DNA of 64,000 bases. Source: Marisediminitalea aggregata. GTDB lineage: Bacteria > Pseudomonadota > Gammaproteobacteria > Enterobacterales > Alteromonadaceae. Shown in pieces: positions 28,801 through 37,334 of the stretch. The notes under the pieces were generated by a model. That model saw nothing but the letters and a program-made list of their open reading frames with translations, was not told where the DNA came from and did not search any database. A program made the position numbers and the translations under genes. The DNA is taken from NCBI RefSeq assembly GCF_900129565.1, contig NZ_FQWD01000005.1, forward strand, positions 385,941-449,940, written 5' to 3'. The first letter of the stretch is position 1. The number at the start of each line of letters is the position of its first letter.

Positions 28801-28931
28801 TCTACCGATTTCAATTCTTCTTCTGTTTCCTGGGCCAGGGTATTCGCTGAATAACCCAGACCTAACGCAGTAGCGATACAGAGTGATATCGCTGAGCGCT
28901 TTTTGTCGTTAATTTTAAAAGGTGTGCTCAT
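25809..28931 (-). CDS. TonB-dependent outer-membrane receptor
   Basis: About 1040 residues from ATG 28931, which has GAGGAAA upstream. Signal peptide ending SANTLAQ, a TonB-box-like segment (VEVINITGSRIP), plug domain (about 60-180; LNLRGLGSERTLTLVNGRRHV and VEVTTGGASAVYGADAVTGVVNFIL) and a 22-strand barrel ending GVNYTME. This GSRI-type receptor belongs to the large, poorly sorted Alteromonadales/Sphingomonadales group that imports oligosaccharides, peptides or iron chelates. Acidic aromatic-rich loops are visible, but substrate cannot be assigned. A TPR-sulfotransferase gene lies just upstream. Confidence 0.9.
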   Translation of the reverse strand: MSTPFKINDKKRSAISLCIATALGLGYSANTLAQETEEELKSVEVINITGSRIPTDPNVLSSVPVQSVDSKDIAMSGELNLADIVNDIPALISSSTAENTDTGSNSLNLRGLGSERTLTLVNGRRHVAGFRGTSAVDIGTIPRALVERVEVTTGGASAVYGADAVTGVVNFILKDDFDGFQINATGALPEESGGGSFAIDSIYGKNFDDDKGNVVFTLSYETEEELLHGDRDWSRNNGISSVVPIPGTDGQRQLASDVRYWLTSNEGSIAPTFGGRDVTYVDINNNGIADCQESEGGRVGYLAGCWLTNPDGTVRVNSDGPIYNGLLSSGGDGARFNFDNDTLMPNTDKFIVNLNGNYQINEELNAFFEAKYVKAETNFYAEYDSYYDTLFILPDNPYIPEQLLPVVDQTGGLLITQDAIAWDDDDTNYVRETTRFVGGFTWDYSYDHSLEFAVNHGQFKNQTTYTEQFIDRIFAAMDAVTGPDGSPVCRSDIDPTAAYEIDYFAFNENYANGQFYSDQYYTFTPGDGQCAPLNPFGTDALSDEAKAFISNRMQDNLTIEQTVFTLTAVGQFDDLLDGVIDGALGYATGLEYREESSDNRLDPVALGQLPAGTPHTEGQLVSEVSPWLNFLTGIDNVQQFNTKGEYDVLDAFLEVRLPIFLDREFAYEFTVDGAVRVADYSTLGNATTWKLGFSYSPIEELNFRGTVSEAVRAPNITELFDPQLPITVNLDTDPCDPANIAAGTSSRQANCVAGLQAAGVDLADILDADGNYIWENPLTARFSGTSGGNPELEVETAETITFGTVYQPSFIEGLILTVDYWSVEIEDAISAVSASDILEGCYDSDNFPSLDFCNQFNRRADGGLNDITTIEINFARIEAEGIDFSASYSFNVDENEFGINVVGTRQKTLNRYFNPADSSDVDIGLEEIQTPKTAANLELSWSRGEISMALQTTYQSRQAYQEVENSLGLGDSQALFGEGGGFFGSTVIHDFNASYQLNESVSVFGGVNNITDEIPFATQEAWPVGPRGRTFFMGVNYTME

Positions 28932-29151
28932 GATGGTTTCCTCAGAGTTCTCTGATGTTTTTATAATAAACAGAATGCCTAGCATATCTCGTACCAGTAA
29001 TTACAAACCTTGCTGGACATTGCTACACAATCGTTATTGTAAAAGCTCACTGACAAAAAGCACCATGAGAGTGCGTTAAATTGCACTAAAGTAGAAGAGA
29101 AATGCTTAAAGATAGTGCAACTTGCTATCTCTACAATTGTTACTGGTGCAG

Positions 29152-30960
29152 TTATTGGTTGCTCTTTACTGACTGGGCATATAAGTCCGATCTCAAACTG
29201 TGTTTCAGTGTCTCTAGCTCGTCGGCGACAGGAAGCCAACTGCCCAGACCGTTGCGATTGATGGGTTGCCTGACCTGCTCACTGCTTGCTGTGTGCACCG
29301 GGCGTGGCGAGTTGTGAAAGGCTAAACAAGCTGGTTCGAATGCCAGGCCAATATGGTTCAATAGCTGGGTGAGTTGTAACTTCGGATTTGATACCAGTGA
29401 TTCATATTCAAGGCGGTAAACCTTGCCGGGAAGGGCCTTTTGCCAATACGTCATTAAGTCAGTGTAAGCATTGTAGATTTCGCCGATGTGGTTTTGGTCG
29501 TAGCTAAAGCTCACACCGGAATGAAAATATTGTTTATACAAACTAAGGCCACAATCCATTGGATTTCGGACTACGTCAATGATGATGGCCTGGGGTAATA
29601 TTTTGTGTATTAAGCCGACTAAGCGAAAATTAAAAGGTTGTTTATCGGTGAAGAAGCGGCTTCCGGTAGGCCTGAACAGCGCACTTTCTTCTAAATAGCG
29701 GTTTCCTATTTTTGCAAGGTCAGCCGGCGTTAGCTGATCGATGACAGATAGCAATGGTTGTTTATACTGCTGCTGTGCAAAGCGGTTTGCCCATTGCTCA
29801 ACAGCGAGCAAGGTGGGTTGTTCCATTGTTCCTTCAACCTGACTGTGACTTGCCAGCATTTGATCAACCAGTGTCGATCCCGAACGGGGCAGGCCAACAA
29901 TAAAAACCGGTACGGGCAACGCAGTGTTAACTTCTGCCTGAATTGACAGCGCAGGCGCGGTGTAGCTACGTTCTATATGCTTAAATTCCTGTGCGATGGC
30001 ATTGATTTGCACCTGGCTCGCGGCATATAACTTATTCGCCGCAGCATAGTGCTTGAAACTCTCCTTAGGCGTAGAGAGCTGTTCCTGCAATCTGGCATAG
30101 GCAAAAGCGGCAGTACAACGTTGTTGTTCACTGAGGTGACTGCTGATTAGCGCGCCTAGTTGCTCAGCCTCAGCAGCACTGAACAGGTAATCTTTAAAGT
30201 CTGCCAGTGCCAGCCATGCATCGGCATTTTTGGCGTTGTAGTGCAGGCTGAGCTTTAATGCGGATATGCTGTCATCTCGCTTGCCGGTTATTCTGAGAAC
30301 CTGGCCTTTTAGCAATGCCAGTTGGCTTTTAATATCCGCCTGAAGCGGTTCTGCAAGAGATTCTGCCTGCTGGCAATAAGTCAGAAATGCCTCGTACTGA
30401 CCATATTTAAATAGTAAACCGAGTAAGCGCCAGAGGTTATCGAAACGCGTATCGAGTCTAACCAGCGCTTCAGCCGAGTGAATGGCATTGGCATATTGCC
30501 CGCTTTGCAAATAAGCGTCGCCGATGAGTCTTTGTAGTGTCATGTTGGCAGGGTATTGCGCTATGCCGGGTGCCAGTAACTCAATGGCATATTCTGGCTG
30601 TTGCTGCTGCAGTGCAATACTACCCAGTGTAAATAGCGCTTTGGGATGCAGACAGCCTTGCACCAGCATGTTACGGGCAACCTCCGCCGCGTCTGTGGGT
30701 TTGCTTTGTTGCATCAACGCCTGAATGCGCTGAAATTCCCGTTCACAGGGGTCTACGTTGTCAGCATGTTGTGCAACCTGAACGGCTTCTTTGATGTGAC
30801 CCGTTTCGAACAAACAGCGGCTAAAGAGCAGCCAGCCGGCATAGAAATCCGGGTAATGCCTGACCCCCTGATAGAGTATTTTAATTGCATCAGCTTGCTT
30901 TCCTGATTGCGCCAGCGTTTGCGCTTGCTCGAATAACTGGGGTTGAGAGGGGAACGACAT
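29152..30960 (-). CDS. TPR protein with C-terminal sulfotransferase domain
   Basis: 602 residues: tetratricopeptide repeats over about 1-320, then a sulfotransferase domain (about 345-590) with the PAPS 5'-phosphosulfate loop VGLPRSGSTLVDQM and the 3'-phosphate segment VVRNPMDCGLSLYKQYF. Cytoplasmic by sequence. Genes of this TPR-sulfotransferase kind are frequent beside TonB receptors in Alteromonadales, but the acceptor is unknown. Confidence 0.85.
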   Translation of the reverse strand: MSFPSQPQLFEQAQTLAQSGKQADAIKILYQGVRHYPDFYAGWLLFSRCLFETGHIKEAVQVAQHADNVDPCEREFQRIQALMQQSKPTDAAEVARNMLVQGCLHPKALFTLGSIALQQQQPEYAIELLAPGIAQYPANMTLQRLIGDAYLQSGQYANAIHSAEALVRLDTRFDNLWRLLGLLFKYGQYEAFLTYCQQAESLAEPLQADIKSQLALLKGQVLRITGKRDDSISALKLSLHYNAKNADAWLALADFKDYLFSAAEAEQLGALISSHLSEQQRCTAAFAYARLQEQLSTPKESFKHYAAANKLYAASQVQINAIAQEFKHIERSYTAPALSIQAEVNTALPVPVFIVGLPRSGSTLVDQMLASHSQVEGTMEQPTLLAVEQWANRFAQQQYKQPLLSVIDQLTPADLAKIGNRYLEESALFRPTGSRFFTDKQPFNFRLVGLIHKILPQAIIIDVVRNPMDCGLSLYKQYFHSGVSFSYDQNHIGEIYNAYTDLMTYWQKALPGKVYRLEYESLVSNPKLQLTQLLNHIGLAFEPACLAFHNSPRPVHTASSEQVRQPINRNGLGSWLPVADELETLKHSLRSDLYAQSVKSNQ

Positions 30961-31064
30961 GCATTAAATCCGAGCGGAAAGCCAAGGTCGAAAAGACTAA
31001 CAGCTAATTTTTATTGCTTCAAGGGACAGGTATTTATCGGAGAGAGGGCCCAATAGTGTGAAAA

Positions 31065-31101
31065 TTGACTTGAAAAAAAACAGGTTTGTTATATTATAAC
31101 A
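31065..31101 (+). promoter_or_regulatory. Promoter with Zur box
   Basis: The 15-base perfect palindrome TGTTATATTATAACA at 31087-31101 matches the core of the gammaproteobacterial Zur operator (GTTATANTATAAC). It overlaps a -10-like TTATAT at 31089-31094, with TTGACT at 31065-31070 as a possible -35 (18-base spacer). A zinc-loaded Zur would therefore block transcription of the MerC-family gene starting 26 bases downstream. Confidence 0.65.
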
Positions 31102-31126
31102 TCCGTATGCAGCGCTAAGGTTTGAT

Positions 31127-31540
31127 ATGCAATCACCCATCGACAATCCGACTATTCTCGACCGGCTAGGGATCTGGATCTCTGGCTTGTGTGCGTTGCA
31201 TTGTCTGGCCATCCCTGTGCTGCCACTTCTGGCCTCCAGTGTATTCGGCGAAGTGTGGTTTGAACGCACCATCTTAAGTTTGTCGATTCTGATTGGCAGT
31301 GTTGCGCTAATTGCAGGTGCAGTGCGCTATCACGGTCAGGTTTATCCTCTTATTCTTCTGCTCACCGGCGGCGCTATTTACTGGTTTAAAGACATGTTCG
31401 GCGAATCGGGAGAACCGTTTACTATTGCGGTTGGAGCCATGCTCATCATTGTTGGACACTGGATCAATATGCGACTTTGCAGAAAGTGCCGTTGTTGCCA
31501 GGGCAAGCTTACCTCACAGCATTTGGCTGATAATAACTAA
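31127..31540 (+). CDS. MerC-family small metal-linked membrane protein
   Basis: 137 residues with four hydrophobic helices. The first helix region contains SGLCALHCLAIPVLPLL, the paired-cysteine motif of the MerC family (mercury transporters and relatives). The C-terminal tail CRKCRCCQGK adds a CxxCxCC metal-binding cluster. AAGG precedes the ATG. The Zur-type operator upstream suggests a zinc-starvation function (uptake or redistribution) rather than mercury resistance; no other mer genes are present. Tail-to-tail with the phosphodiesterase gene; the stop codons overlap. Confidence 0.8.
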   Translation: MQSPIDNPTILDRLGIWISGLCALHCLAIPVLPLLASSVFGEVWFERTILSLSILIGSVALIAGAVRYHGQVYPLILLLTGGAIYWFKDMFGESGEPFTIAVGAMLIIVGHWINMRLCRKCRCCQGKLTSQHLADNN

Positions 31541-32226
31541 GCCAGCACATCTCGTGCTATGTCTGGCACATTGGTAAAAATACCGTCAACATCCCAGCTT
31601 TTTAGCATTTTCATATCCTGCGGGTGGTCTACTGTGTAAACCAGCACCTTCAGGCCCGCTTGTTTAGCCTCTGTTACATATCCTTCGTCAACGACGTCCA
31701 GGGCCATATGTAACGAATAAGCACTGAGGTCATCAGCAAACCCCAGCCCGTTTTCAGGGTAGGTTGCTGTTAGTGCACCAATCTTCACTTCTGGCCAGGC
31801 ATGCTTAATGCTGCGGAGCCAACGATGATTGAACGACGAAATAATCAGGTTTTGTTGCGGAAATCCGGATATTCGCAATCCGGATTTTACGTCGGCTATC
31901 CAGGATTCAATGTTAGATAGGTGTTTAATTTCGATGTTCAACAGCGCGTCATGAGGCAGTGTGTCGAACACTTCTTGCATCAGGGGGATGCGCTCGCCGT
32001 GTCCGGCGTCGAGGCTGCGTAAATAGTCGAGGGAATGGCTGGTGACCATGCCGTCACCATTGGTGGTGCGATTTAACCAACGGTCGTGGATAACGACAAT
32101 TTTCCCATCAACCTGGTAGGTATCGATTTCTATGCCGTGAGCCTGTTGGGCCATGGCCAGTGCAAAGGCCGCAAGGGTGTTTTCCGGGGCGGCTTTACTG
32201 GCACCACGGTGCCCCAATATCCACAT
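31537..32226 (-). CDS. ugpQ: Glycerophosphodiester phosphodiesterase
   Basis: Hydrolyses glycerophosphodiesters to glycerol-3-phosphate and alcohol. 229 residues, single catalytic barrel with no signal peptide, like cytoplasmic UgpQ. Catalytic residues: HRGA near residue 7, ENT, EIDTYQVDGKIVVIHD with the second His, and NIEIK. Four bases after the EamA transporter gene stop, so the two are likely co-transcribed. Confidence 0.9.
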   Translation of the reverse strand: MWILGHRGASKAAPENTLAAFALAMAQQAHGIEIDTYQVDGKIVVIHDRWLNRTTNGDGMVTSHSLDYLRSLDAGHGERIPLMQEVFDTLPHDALLNIEIKHLSNIESWIADVKSGLRISGFPQQNLIISSFNHRWLRSIKHAWPEVKIGALTATYPENGLGFADDLSAYSLHMALDVVDEGYVTEAKQAGLKVLVYTVDHPQDMKMLKSWDVDGIFTNVPDIARDVLA

Positions 32227-32229
32227 AGA

Positions 32230-33105
32230 TTAACTCTTTTTCGACGCAACCGATTTATGGGTGTTTACTGTTTCATAAATTGACGCAGAGGTCACTAAAA
32301 TTCCACCTATCAGGGTATTCCATCCGGGGCTTTCGTGCAGTAAGACAATCGCAAAGGCAACCCCGTAAAAGGGTTGCATGCAGGCTATAAGTGAAAATGT
32401 CTTAGCACGCAGGTGTGCCAGTGAGCTAGCGACCATAGCGTGTGGCAAGGCGGTGAAAAAAGTCCCCAGGGCTAGCAGTAACAACCAGACATTCAGGTTG
32501 GCATTGACTAAAGCTACGCCACTGAAGGGCAGAATACACAGCGCAATGATGAGGGTTTGCCACGCCATGGCTTTCGCGCCGCTGTAGTGCGAAAAATACT
32601 TGCGGTGAGACAGGTTTCGAATAGCGTAAAGTACCGCGGACGCAATACCCAGTCCAACGCCTAAGGTTACGTCGTTAGCCAGTGAAATCTCGGGTACTAT
32701 CAATACAATTCCCAGTACCACCACCAGGGTACTGATAACATCCTGCCACACCAGCCTGGTGCCTTCAAAAAAGGGCTCCAGCAATACGGTTATTACCGGA
32801 AAGGTGAACATGGCAATCATGCCAACGGAAACGCCTGCATACTGCATTGAGGCGAAATACGTGATCCAGTGCACTGCCATTAACACACCCAGCCCAATGG
32901 CAATGCCATAATCGCGGCGGCGCCCCAGGGCTAACCCTTCTTTGCCGATCAATACCACGCAAAAAAGTGCTATGCAGGCGAATAGGCTGCGACCCAGCGT
33001 AATGTCGGTCGCAGAAAGCGGAATAATATGTGAAAAGAGTCCTGTGCCCCCCAGCAAAATAACCGCAATATGCAGGGAGATTAGACTCTTTTTAACCGGT
33101 TCCAT
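32230..33105 (-). CDS. EamA/DMT-family transporter
   Basis: 291 residues with ten transmembrane helices in two EamA repeats (about 8-140 and 150-285). The substrate of such drug/metabolite transporters cannot be told from sequence. It follows psd by three bases and precedes ugpQ by three bases, giving a compact psd-eamA-ugpQ unit that could link phospholipid synthesis and turnover. Confidence 0.88.
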   Translation of the reverse strand: MEPVKKSLISLHIAVILLGGTGLFSHIIPLSATDITLGRSLFACIALFCVVLIGKEGLALGRRRDYGIAIGLGVLMAVHWITYFASMQYAGVSVGMIAMFTFPVITVLLEPFFEGTRLVWQDVISTLVVVLGIVLIVPEISLANDVTLGVGLGIASAVLYAIRNLSHRKYFSHYSGAKAMAWQTLIIALCILPFSGVALVNANLNVWLLLLALGTFFTALPHAMVASSLAHLRAKTFSLIACMQPFYGVAFAIVLLHESPGWNTLIGGILVTSASIYETVNTHKSVASKKS

Positions 33106-33108
33106 GAA

Positions 33109-33987
33109 TTAGTCTGGTTGGGTTTGATTGTCCGCGAAAGTGGCGAAAGGTGTACCCAGACGGGTCACTTGCTCAGCAGCAAGGTCGGCAAAATCAATCT
33201 TGTCGGCTTCGAAGCATACAACAATGGTAGAGCCAAGTTTAAACTGACCCATTTCCTCGCCTTTACCAATGGTAATAGCGTCGTCACCGTCCGCGTCATA
33301 ACGCCAGTGCGTGACGTGTTTACCCGCTGGTGGCGTTACTGTGCCAGCCCATACGGTATCAATACTGGCTACGATGGTTGCGCCGACCAATACGATAGCC
33401 ATTTTGCCAACCGGGGTGTCGAATAATGTCACCACGCGCTCGTTACGGGCAAACAAGCCCGGCACATTTTCTGCGGTAAGCGGGTTCACCGAAAACAATT
33501 CTCCGGGAACATAAACCATGTCGGTGAGCGTGCCTTCGATCGGCATATGAATGCGGTGATAGTCTTTGGGGGACAGATAGATAGTCGCAAATTTACCGCC
33601 TTTAAAGTGCGCAGCAAGGTCCGGGTTGCCTCCCAACAGTGCGCTTAAGGTAAATTTGTGGCCCTTGGCCTGAATCAGATCTTCACCAACAATATCGCCA
33701 AACTGGCTTACTGTGCCATCAACGGCATGGCATAAGCCCTTTTCGTTGTCGTCGATAGGTCGAATACCAGGCTTTAATGGGCGGGTAAAAAAAGCGTTGA
33801 AAGTGCGGTAATCTTCCGGCTGTGAGTACATGGCTTCGTCCATGTTTACTTTAAACTGCTTTACAAACAGCTTGATTAGCCACGTGGTTAATGCACCGGC
33901 TTCGGCTGCGGCAAGTTTGCCAACCAAACGCGAAATAGGGTGCTTAGGTAAAATATACTGTACGTTAACTTTAAACCAATCCAGCAA
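33109..33987 (-). CDS. psd: Phosphatidylserine decarboxylase proenzyme
   Basis: Inner-membrane enzyme making phosphatidylethanolamine. 292 residues. The self-cleavage site LGST lies in [12 protein letters not shown] (about residue 250), where the Ser becomes the pyruvoyl cofactor; catalytic-triad positions are visible as VDGTVSQFG (Asp) and [13 protein letters not shown] (His). Downstream of rsgA as in E. coli. Confidence 0.95.
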   Translation of the reverse strand: MLDWFKVNVQYILPKHPISRLVGKLAAAEAGALTTWLIKLFVKQFKVNMDEAMYSQPEDYRTFNAFFTRPLKPGIRPIDDNEKGLCHAVDGTVSQFGDIVGEDLIQAKGHKFTLSALLGGNPDLAAHFKGGKFATIYLSPKDYHRIHMPIEGTLTDMVYVPGELFSVNPLTAENVPGLFARNERVVTLFDTPVGKMAIVLVGATIVASIDTVWAGTVTPPAGKHVTHWRYDADGDDAITIGKGEEMGQFKLGSTIVVCFEADKIDFADLAAEQVTRLGTPFATFADNQTQPD

Positions 33988-34114
33988 AGGGGATCTCCTT
34001 ATTTATTCTGCGGTGTCTGCCTGCTCACTCAGTAAAATGCCGGAGGCGACCCTGTTATGCTGCGCATTGTACCGTATCCTGCCATCAAACATAGCAATTT
34101 ACGGTTATGGTCCA

Positions 34115-35140
34115 TCAGGGTTTGATATAAGACGGCCGCTGCTCATCCATTGCTGCAATAATTTTGTGATAATTTTCGTAGCGTTGCGCATCGATTTCGC
34201 CGTCCTCGACCGCCTGACGAATAATACAACCGGGATCATTCAGGTGCTTACAGTCGCGAAATTTACACCCACCAAGATAATCTCGAAATTCCTTAAAGCC
34301 CCAGGTAATACGCTCTTCCGGCAGGTGCCAGAGGGCGAACTCCCGCACGCCGGGTGAGTCAATCAAATCACCACCCGTGGGAATAGGCAGTAATTTTGCG
34401 GCTGTGGTGGTGTGCTGACCCAGCCCTGAGTTTTCCGAGATTTCACCAACCAGTTCATCGGCGTCGGGCAGAACCTGATTAATAATACTGGATTTGCCTA
34501 CACCGGATTGACCCACAAACACGCTGGTTTTGTCGCGCAGTATGTCGTGCAGGGTGTCGATGCCTTCGCCGCTTTTACAGCTCGTGTACATAAAGCGATA
34601 ACCGAGTTTGGTATAGATTTGCAAAGAGGCCTCTACCGCTTCGCGTTCTTCCGGACTCAGCAATTCGACTTTGTTGAGTACCAGCAGTGGGGCGATACCT
34701 GTGTCTTCACACGCGACCAGATAGCGGTCAATGATGTTAAGCGACAAGTCGGGCTTGACCGAAGACACCACAATAATCTGATCGATGTTGGCTGCAATGG
34801 GTTTTACGCCGTCGTAGAAATCCGGGCGCGTTAAAACCGAATGACGGTCTTGCACCAGTTCAATGACTCCACCCAGGTTTTCATCCGGTACTTCGGAGCG
34901 GGCAAACAAGACGTTGTCGCCGCATACCACCGATTCAATAGTGCGGCGTATGTGGCAACGCACAACCTCGCCGGTGTTGTCCTGTACGTCAGCCTGCTTA
35001 CCAAATCGCCCGACGACGCGCCCCGTAATTAACGAAGATAAATCAGGTGAAGATTTCGACTGTCGGTGTGCCAGTCGCTTCTCGCGATTTGCTGCTACCT
35101 GACGCTTCTGTCGCTGGGATAATTTGGGTTTCTTGGCCAC
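34115..35140 (-). CDS. rsgA: Ribosome small-subunit GTPase RsgA
   Basis: Circularly permuted GTPase for late 30S maturation. 341 residues: N-terminal OB domain, G4 motif LNKVELL before G1 GQSGVGKSSIINQ, G3 DSPGVREF, and a C-terminal zinc finger (CKFRDCKHLNDPGC). A basic N-terminal extension (KKPKLSQRQKRQVAANREKR) matches gammaproteobacterial forms. Divergent from orn and upstream of psd, the conserved arrangement. Confidence 0.95.
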   Translation of the reverse strand: MAKKPKLSQRQKRQVAANREKRLAHRQSKSSPDLSSLITGRVVGRFGKQADVQDNTGEVVRCHIRRTIESVVCGDNVLFARSEVPDENLGGVIELVQDRHSVLTRPDFYDGVKPIAANIDQIIVVSSVKPDLSLNIIDRYLVACEDTGIAPLLVLNKVELLSPEEREAVEASLQIYTKLGYRFMYTSCKSGEGIDTLHDILRDKTSVFVGQSGVGKSSIINQVLPDADELVGEISENSGLGQHTTTAAKLLPIPTGGDLIDSPGVREFALWHLPEERITWGFKEFRDYLGGCKFRDCKHLNDPGCIIRQAVEDGEIDAQRYENYHKIIAAMDEQRPSYIKP

Positions 35141-35228
35141 GCCACTCTCTTTTATTGCGTTTTAAGCTATGCATGATACCTTTTGTGCACTTTATGTGTC
35201 ACCACTTCAACTCAAATAGGTGCTCTTC

Positions 35229-35786
35229 ATGACAACATCTGCTGCGTATTCACCTGATAACCTGGTTTGGATCGATATGGAAATGACGGGGTTGGATCCG
35301 GAAACGTGTGTCGTTCTGGAAATCGCCACTATTGTGACGGACTCACAACTCAATGTGCTGGCGGAAGGGCCGGTAATCGCGGTTCACCAACCTGATGCCG
35401 TTCTTGATGGCATGGATGAATGGTGTACCCGTGTGCACGGCGAAAGTGGGTTAACCCAACGCTGTCGGGAAAGTAGTATTGATGAGGCAACAGCGGCGAA
35501 GCAGACCATCGCGTTTTTAGAACAGTATGTACCGGCTGGCAAATCGCCTCTGTGCGGAAACACTATTGGTCAGGATCGCCGCTTTATGGTGAAGTACATG
35601 GCAGAGCTGGAGGAATACTTCCATTATCGCAGTGTTGACGTGAGCACCATTAAGGAGCTTGTTCGACGTTGGCAACCAGCGGCATTGGAAGGGTTTACCA
35701 AAAAAGGCACGCATCAGGCGTTGGACGATATTCGGGAATCCATCGCCGAATTACAGTTCTATCGCGAAAAAGTGTTTAGTATTTAG
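35229..35786 (+). CDS. orn: Oligoribonuclease
   Basis: 3'-5' exoribonuclease that degrades di- to penta-nucleotides, including pGpG from c-di-GMP turnover. 185 residues from ATG 35229 (AGGTG upstream; GTG 35220 also in frame). DEDDh motifs: [21 protein letters not shown], and [11 protein letters not shown]. The tRNA-Gly promoter follows 40 bases after the stop. Confidence 0.95.
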   Translation: MTTSAAYSPDNLVWIDMEMTGLDPETCVVLEIATIVTDSQLNVLAEGPVIAVHQPDAVLDGMDEWCTRVHGESGLTQRCRESSIDEATAAKQTIAFLEQYVPAGKSPLCGNTIGQDRRFMVKYMAELEEYFHYRSVDVSTIKELVRRWQPAALEGFTKKGTHQALDDIRESIAELQFYREKVFSI

Positions 35787-35826
35787 GCATTCAGTGCGCA
35801 TATTACAAAAAAATTGAAAATAGGTA

Positions 35827-35854
35827 TTGCGTTCGAAAAATATTTTTGTAAAAT
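35827..35854 (+). promoter_or_regulatory. tRNA-Gly promoter
   Basis: TTGCGT (35827-35832) and TAAAAT (35849-35854) with a 16-base spacer, followed by a GC-rich discriminator (GCGCACC), typical for stringently controlled stable-RNA promoters. Confidence 0.55.
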
Positions 35855-35886
35855 GCGCACCACTTCAAACGAAGTACCACTCTTAA

Positions 35887-36191
<305 letters not shown>

Positions 36192-36297
36192 GAAATGTTT
36201 ATTCAAGTGTCTTTTCGGTTGTTGGGTTTAGGCAGTAATAATAGCAAAACAAAGCAACGTGCTTGAATAGCGGGTTAGAACCGACTACTCTTCTGGT

Positions 36298-36810
36298 ATG
36301 ACCAGTAATGAAAATAAAGCTATGAAGCACAATCCACTTCGCGCATTTGCGCAAAAAGCTAATCAGTATCCATTGTGGCTACGCCAGCGCTTGCTGACCT
36401 GGATGTTCAGATACAAAGTCAAGCTGGCTGGCACAGCAAAAGTCGATATTCTGGGGACGAACCTAAAGCAGGTAACATTCCGCCAGAAAAACTACAAGAA
36501 AGTACAAAATCACATAGGTAGTGTGCACGCCGCTGCAATGGCCTTGCTGGCAGAATCTGCTACGGGGTTTATAGTGGGTGTAAATTTACCCGGTGATAAG
36601 CTACCGCTTATTAAATCCATGAACCTGCAGTACGTAAAGCGTGCTCAGGGTGATATGCTGGCGGTTGCGTCACTCACGGACGAGCAAATCGCGATGATGC
36701 AGGAGCAGGAAAAGGGTGAAGTCACCGTGCAGGTTAAAGTTACCGACGCACAAAACATTGAACCCATTCTGTGTGAAATGATTTGGGCCTGGGTGCCGAA
36801 AAAGAAATAA
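36298..36810 (+). CDS. DUF4442 hotdog-fold protein
   Basis: About 170 residues (ATG 36298; ATG 36322 is an equally plausible start). The fold is the PaaI-like thioesterase type: a helix-rich N-terminus, then NHIGSVHAAAMALLAESATGF, which is the hotdog helix with its His, followed by strands. DUF4442 members are predicted acyl-CoA or acyl-ACP thioesterases, but substrate and activity are untested. Stands alone downstream of the tRNA region. Confidence 0.78.
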   Translation: MTSNENKAMKHNPLRAFAQKANQYPLWLRQRLLTWMFRYKVKLAGTAKVDILGTNLKQVTFRQKNYKKVQNHIGSVHAAAMALLAESATGFIVGVNLPGDKLPLIKSMNLQYVKRAQGDMLAVASLTDEQIAMMQEQEKGEVTVQVKVTDAQNIEPILCEMIWAWVPKKK

Positions 36811-36914
36811 CGTCAGGCAGTGTTTCTTGCCTGTGTTTAGTAAGGTGAGCCAAATCCGACTTTGGCTCTATCTTTAGCTTAATGTCCTCTGCACACAACC
36901 GGCGGTACAAGGCG

Positions 36915-37334
36915 TCATGCGTCTGGTGGTTGGAAGTGTTCAATCAAACGTAGCGCTGCAGTGCCCCAAATATGTTCCACGTTGTTGTTGTATTCAGGGT
37001 CGTGTTTTTCTACAGCTCTTAATAGCGCGCCGCGCCATTTCATCATCATATCGGCGGAAATGTTCAAACCATTTGGGCCATGTGAGTCGATAAGTTTTCT
37101 TAATTCCTGTGGCGCGGTAACACCATCTGCGCCTAACACCGTAAACGTGAGTGACTGAGCCAGTATCCGCTGTCTGCGGCTGGAGTCAGTGTCACTCATT
37201 AATTGTTTAATACGTCGATCAGCGGCGATGAACTCTTCGTAAAACGTGCGATAAAACAAACCACCACAAGCGGTGAGTCTGGCTAGTGAGGCGATAAGAT
37301 CTGCTTTATCGGCCGATGATAGAACGTAATTCAC
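36915..37334 (-). CDS. Globin-like protein
   Basis: About 139 residues from GTG 37334, which has AGGGGGG four bases upstream; the frame is open to 37379. All-helical; FYRTFYEEFIAADRRIKQLM resembles the B-C-D region of bacterial single-domain globins, and a candidate proximal (F8) His lies in LRKLIDSHGPNGLNI, with a tail helix EHIWGTAALRLIEHF. Heme binding is likely but not certain, and no reductase domain is attached. Divergent from ilvI. Confidence 0.55.
   Translation of the reverse strand: MNYVLSSADKADLIASLARLTACGGLFYRTFYEEFIAADRRIKQLMSDTDSSRRQRILAQSLTFTVLGADGVTAPQELRKLIDSHGPNGLNISADMMMKWRGALLRAVEKHDPEYNNNVEHIWGTAALRLIEHFQPPDA

Noticed and set aside
28336..28854. 172-codon plus-strand open frame inside the TonB receptor gene
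   Set aside because: Antisense shadow of the conserved plug domain.
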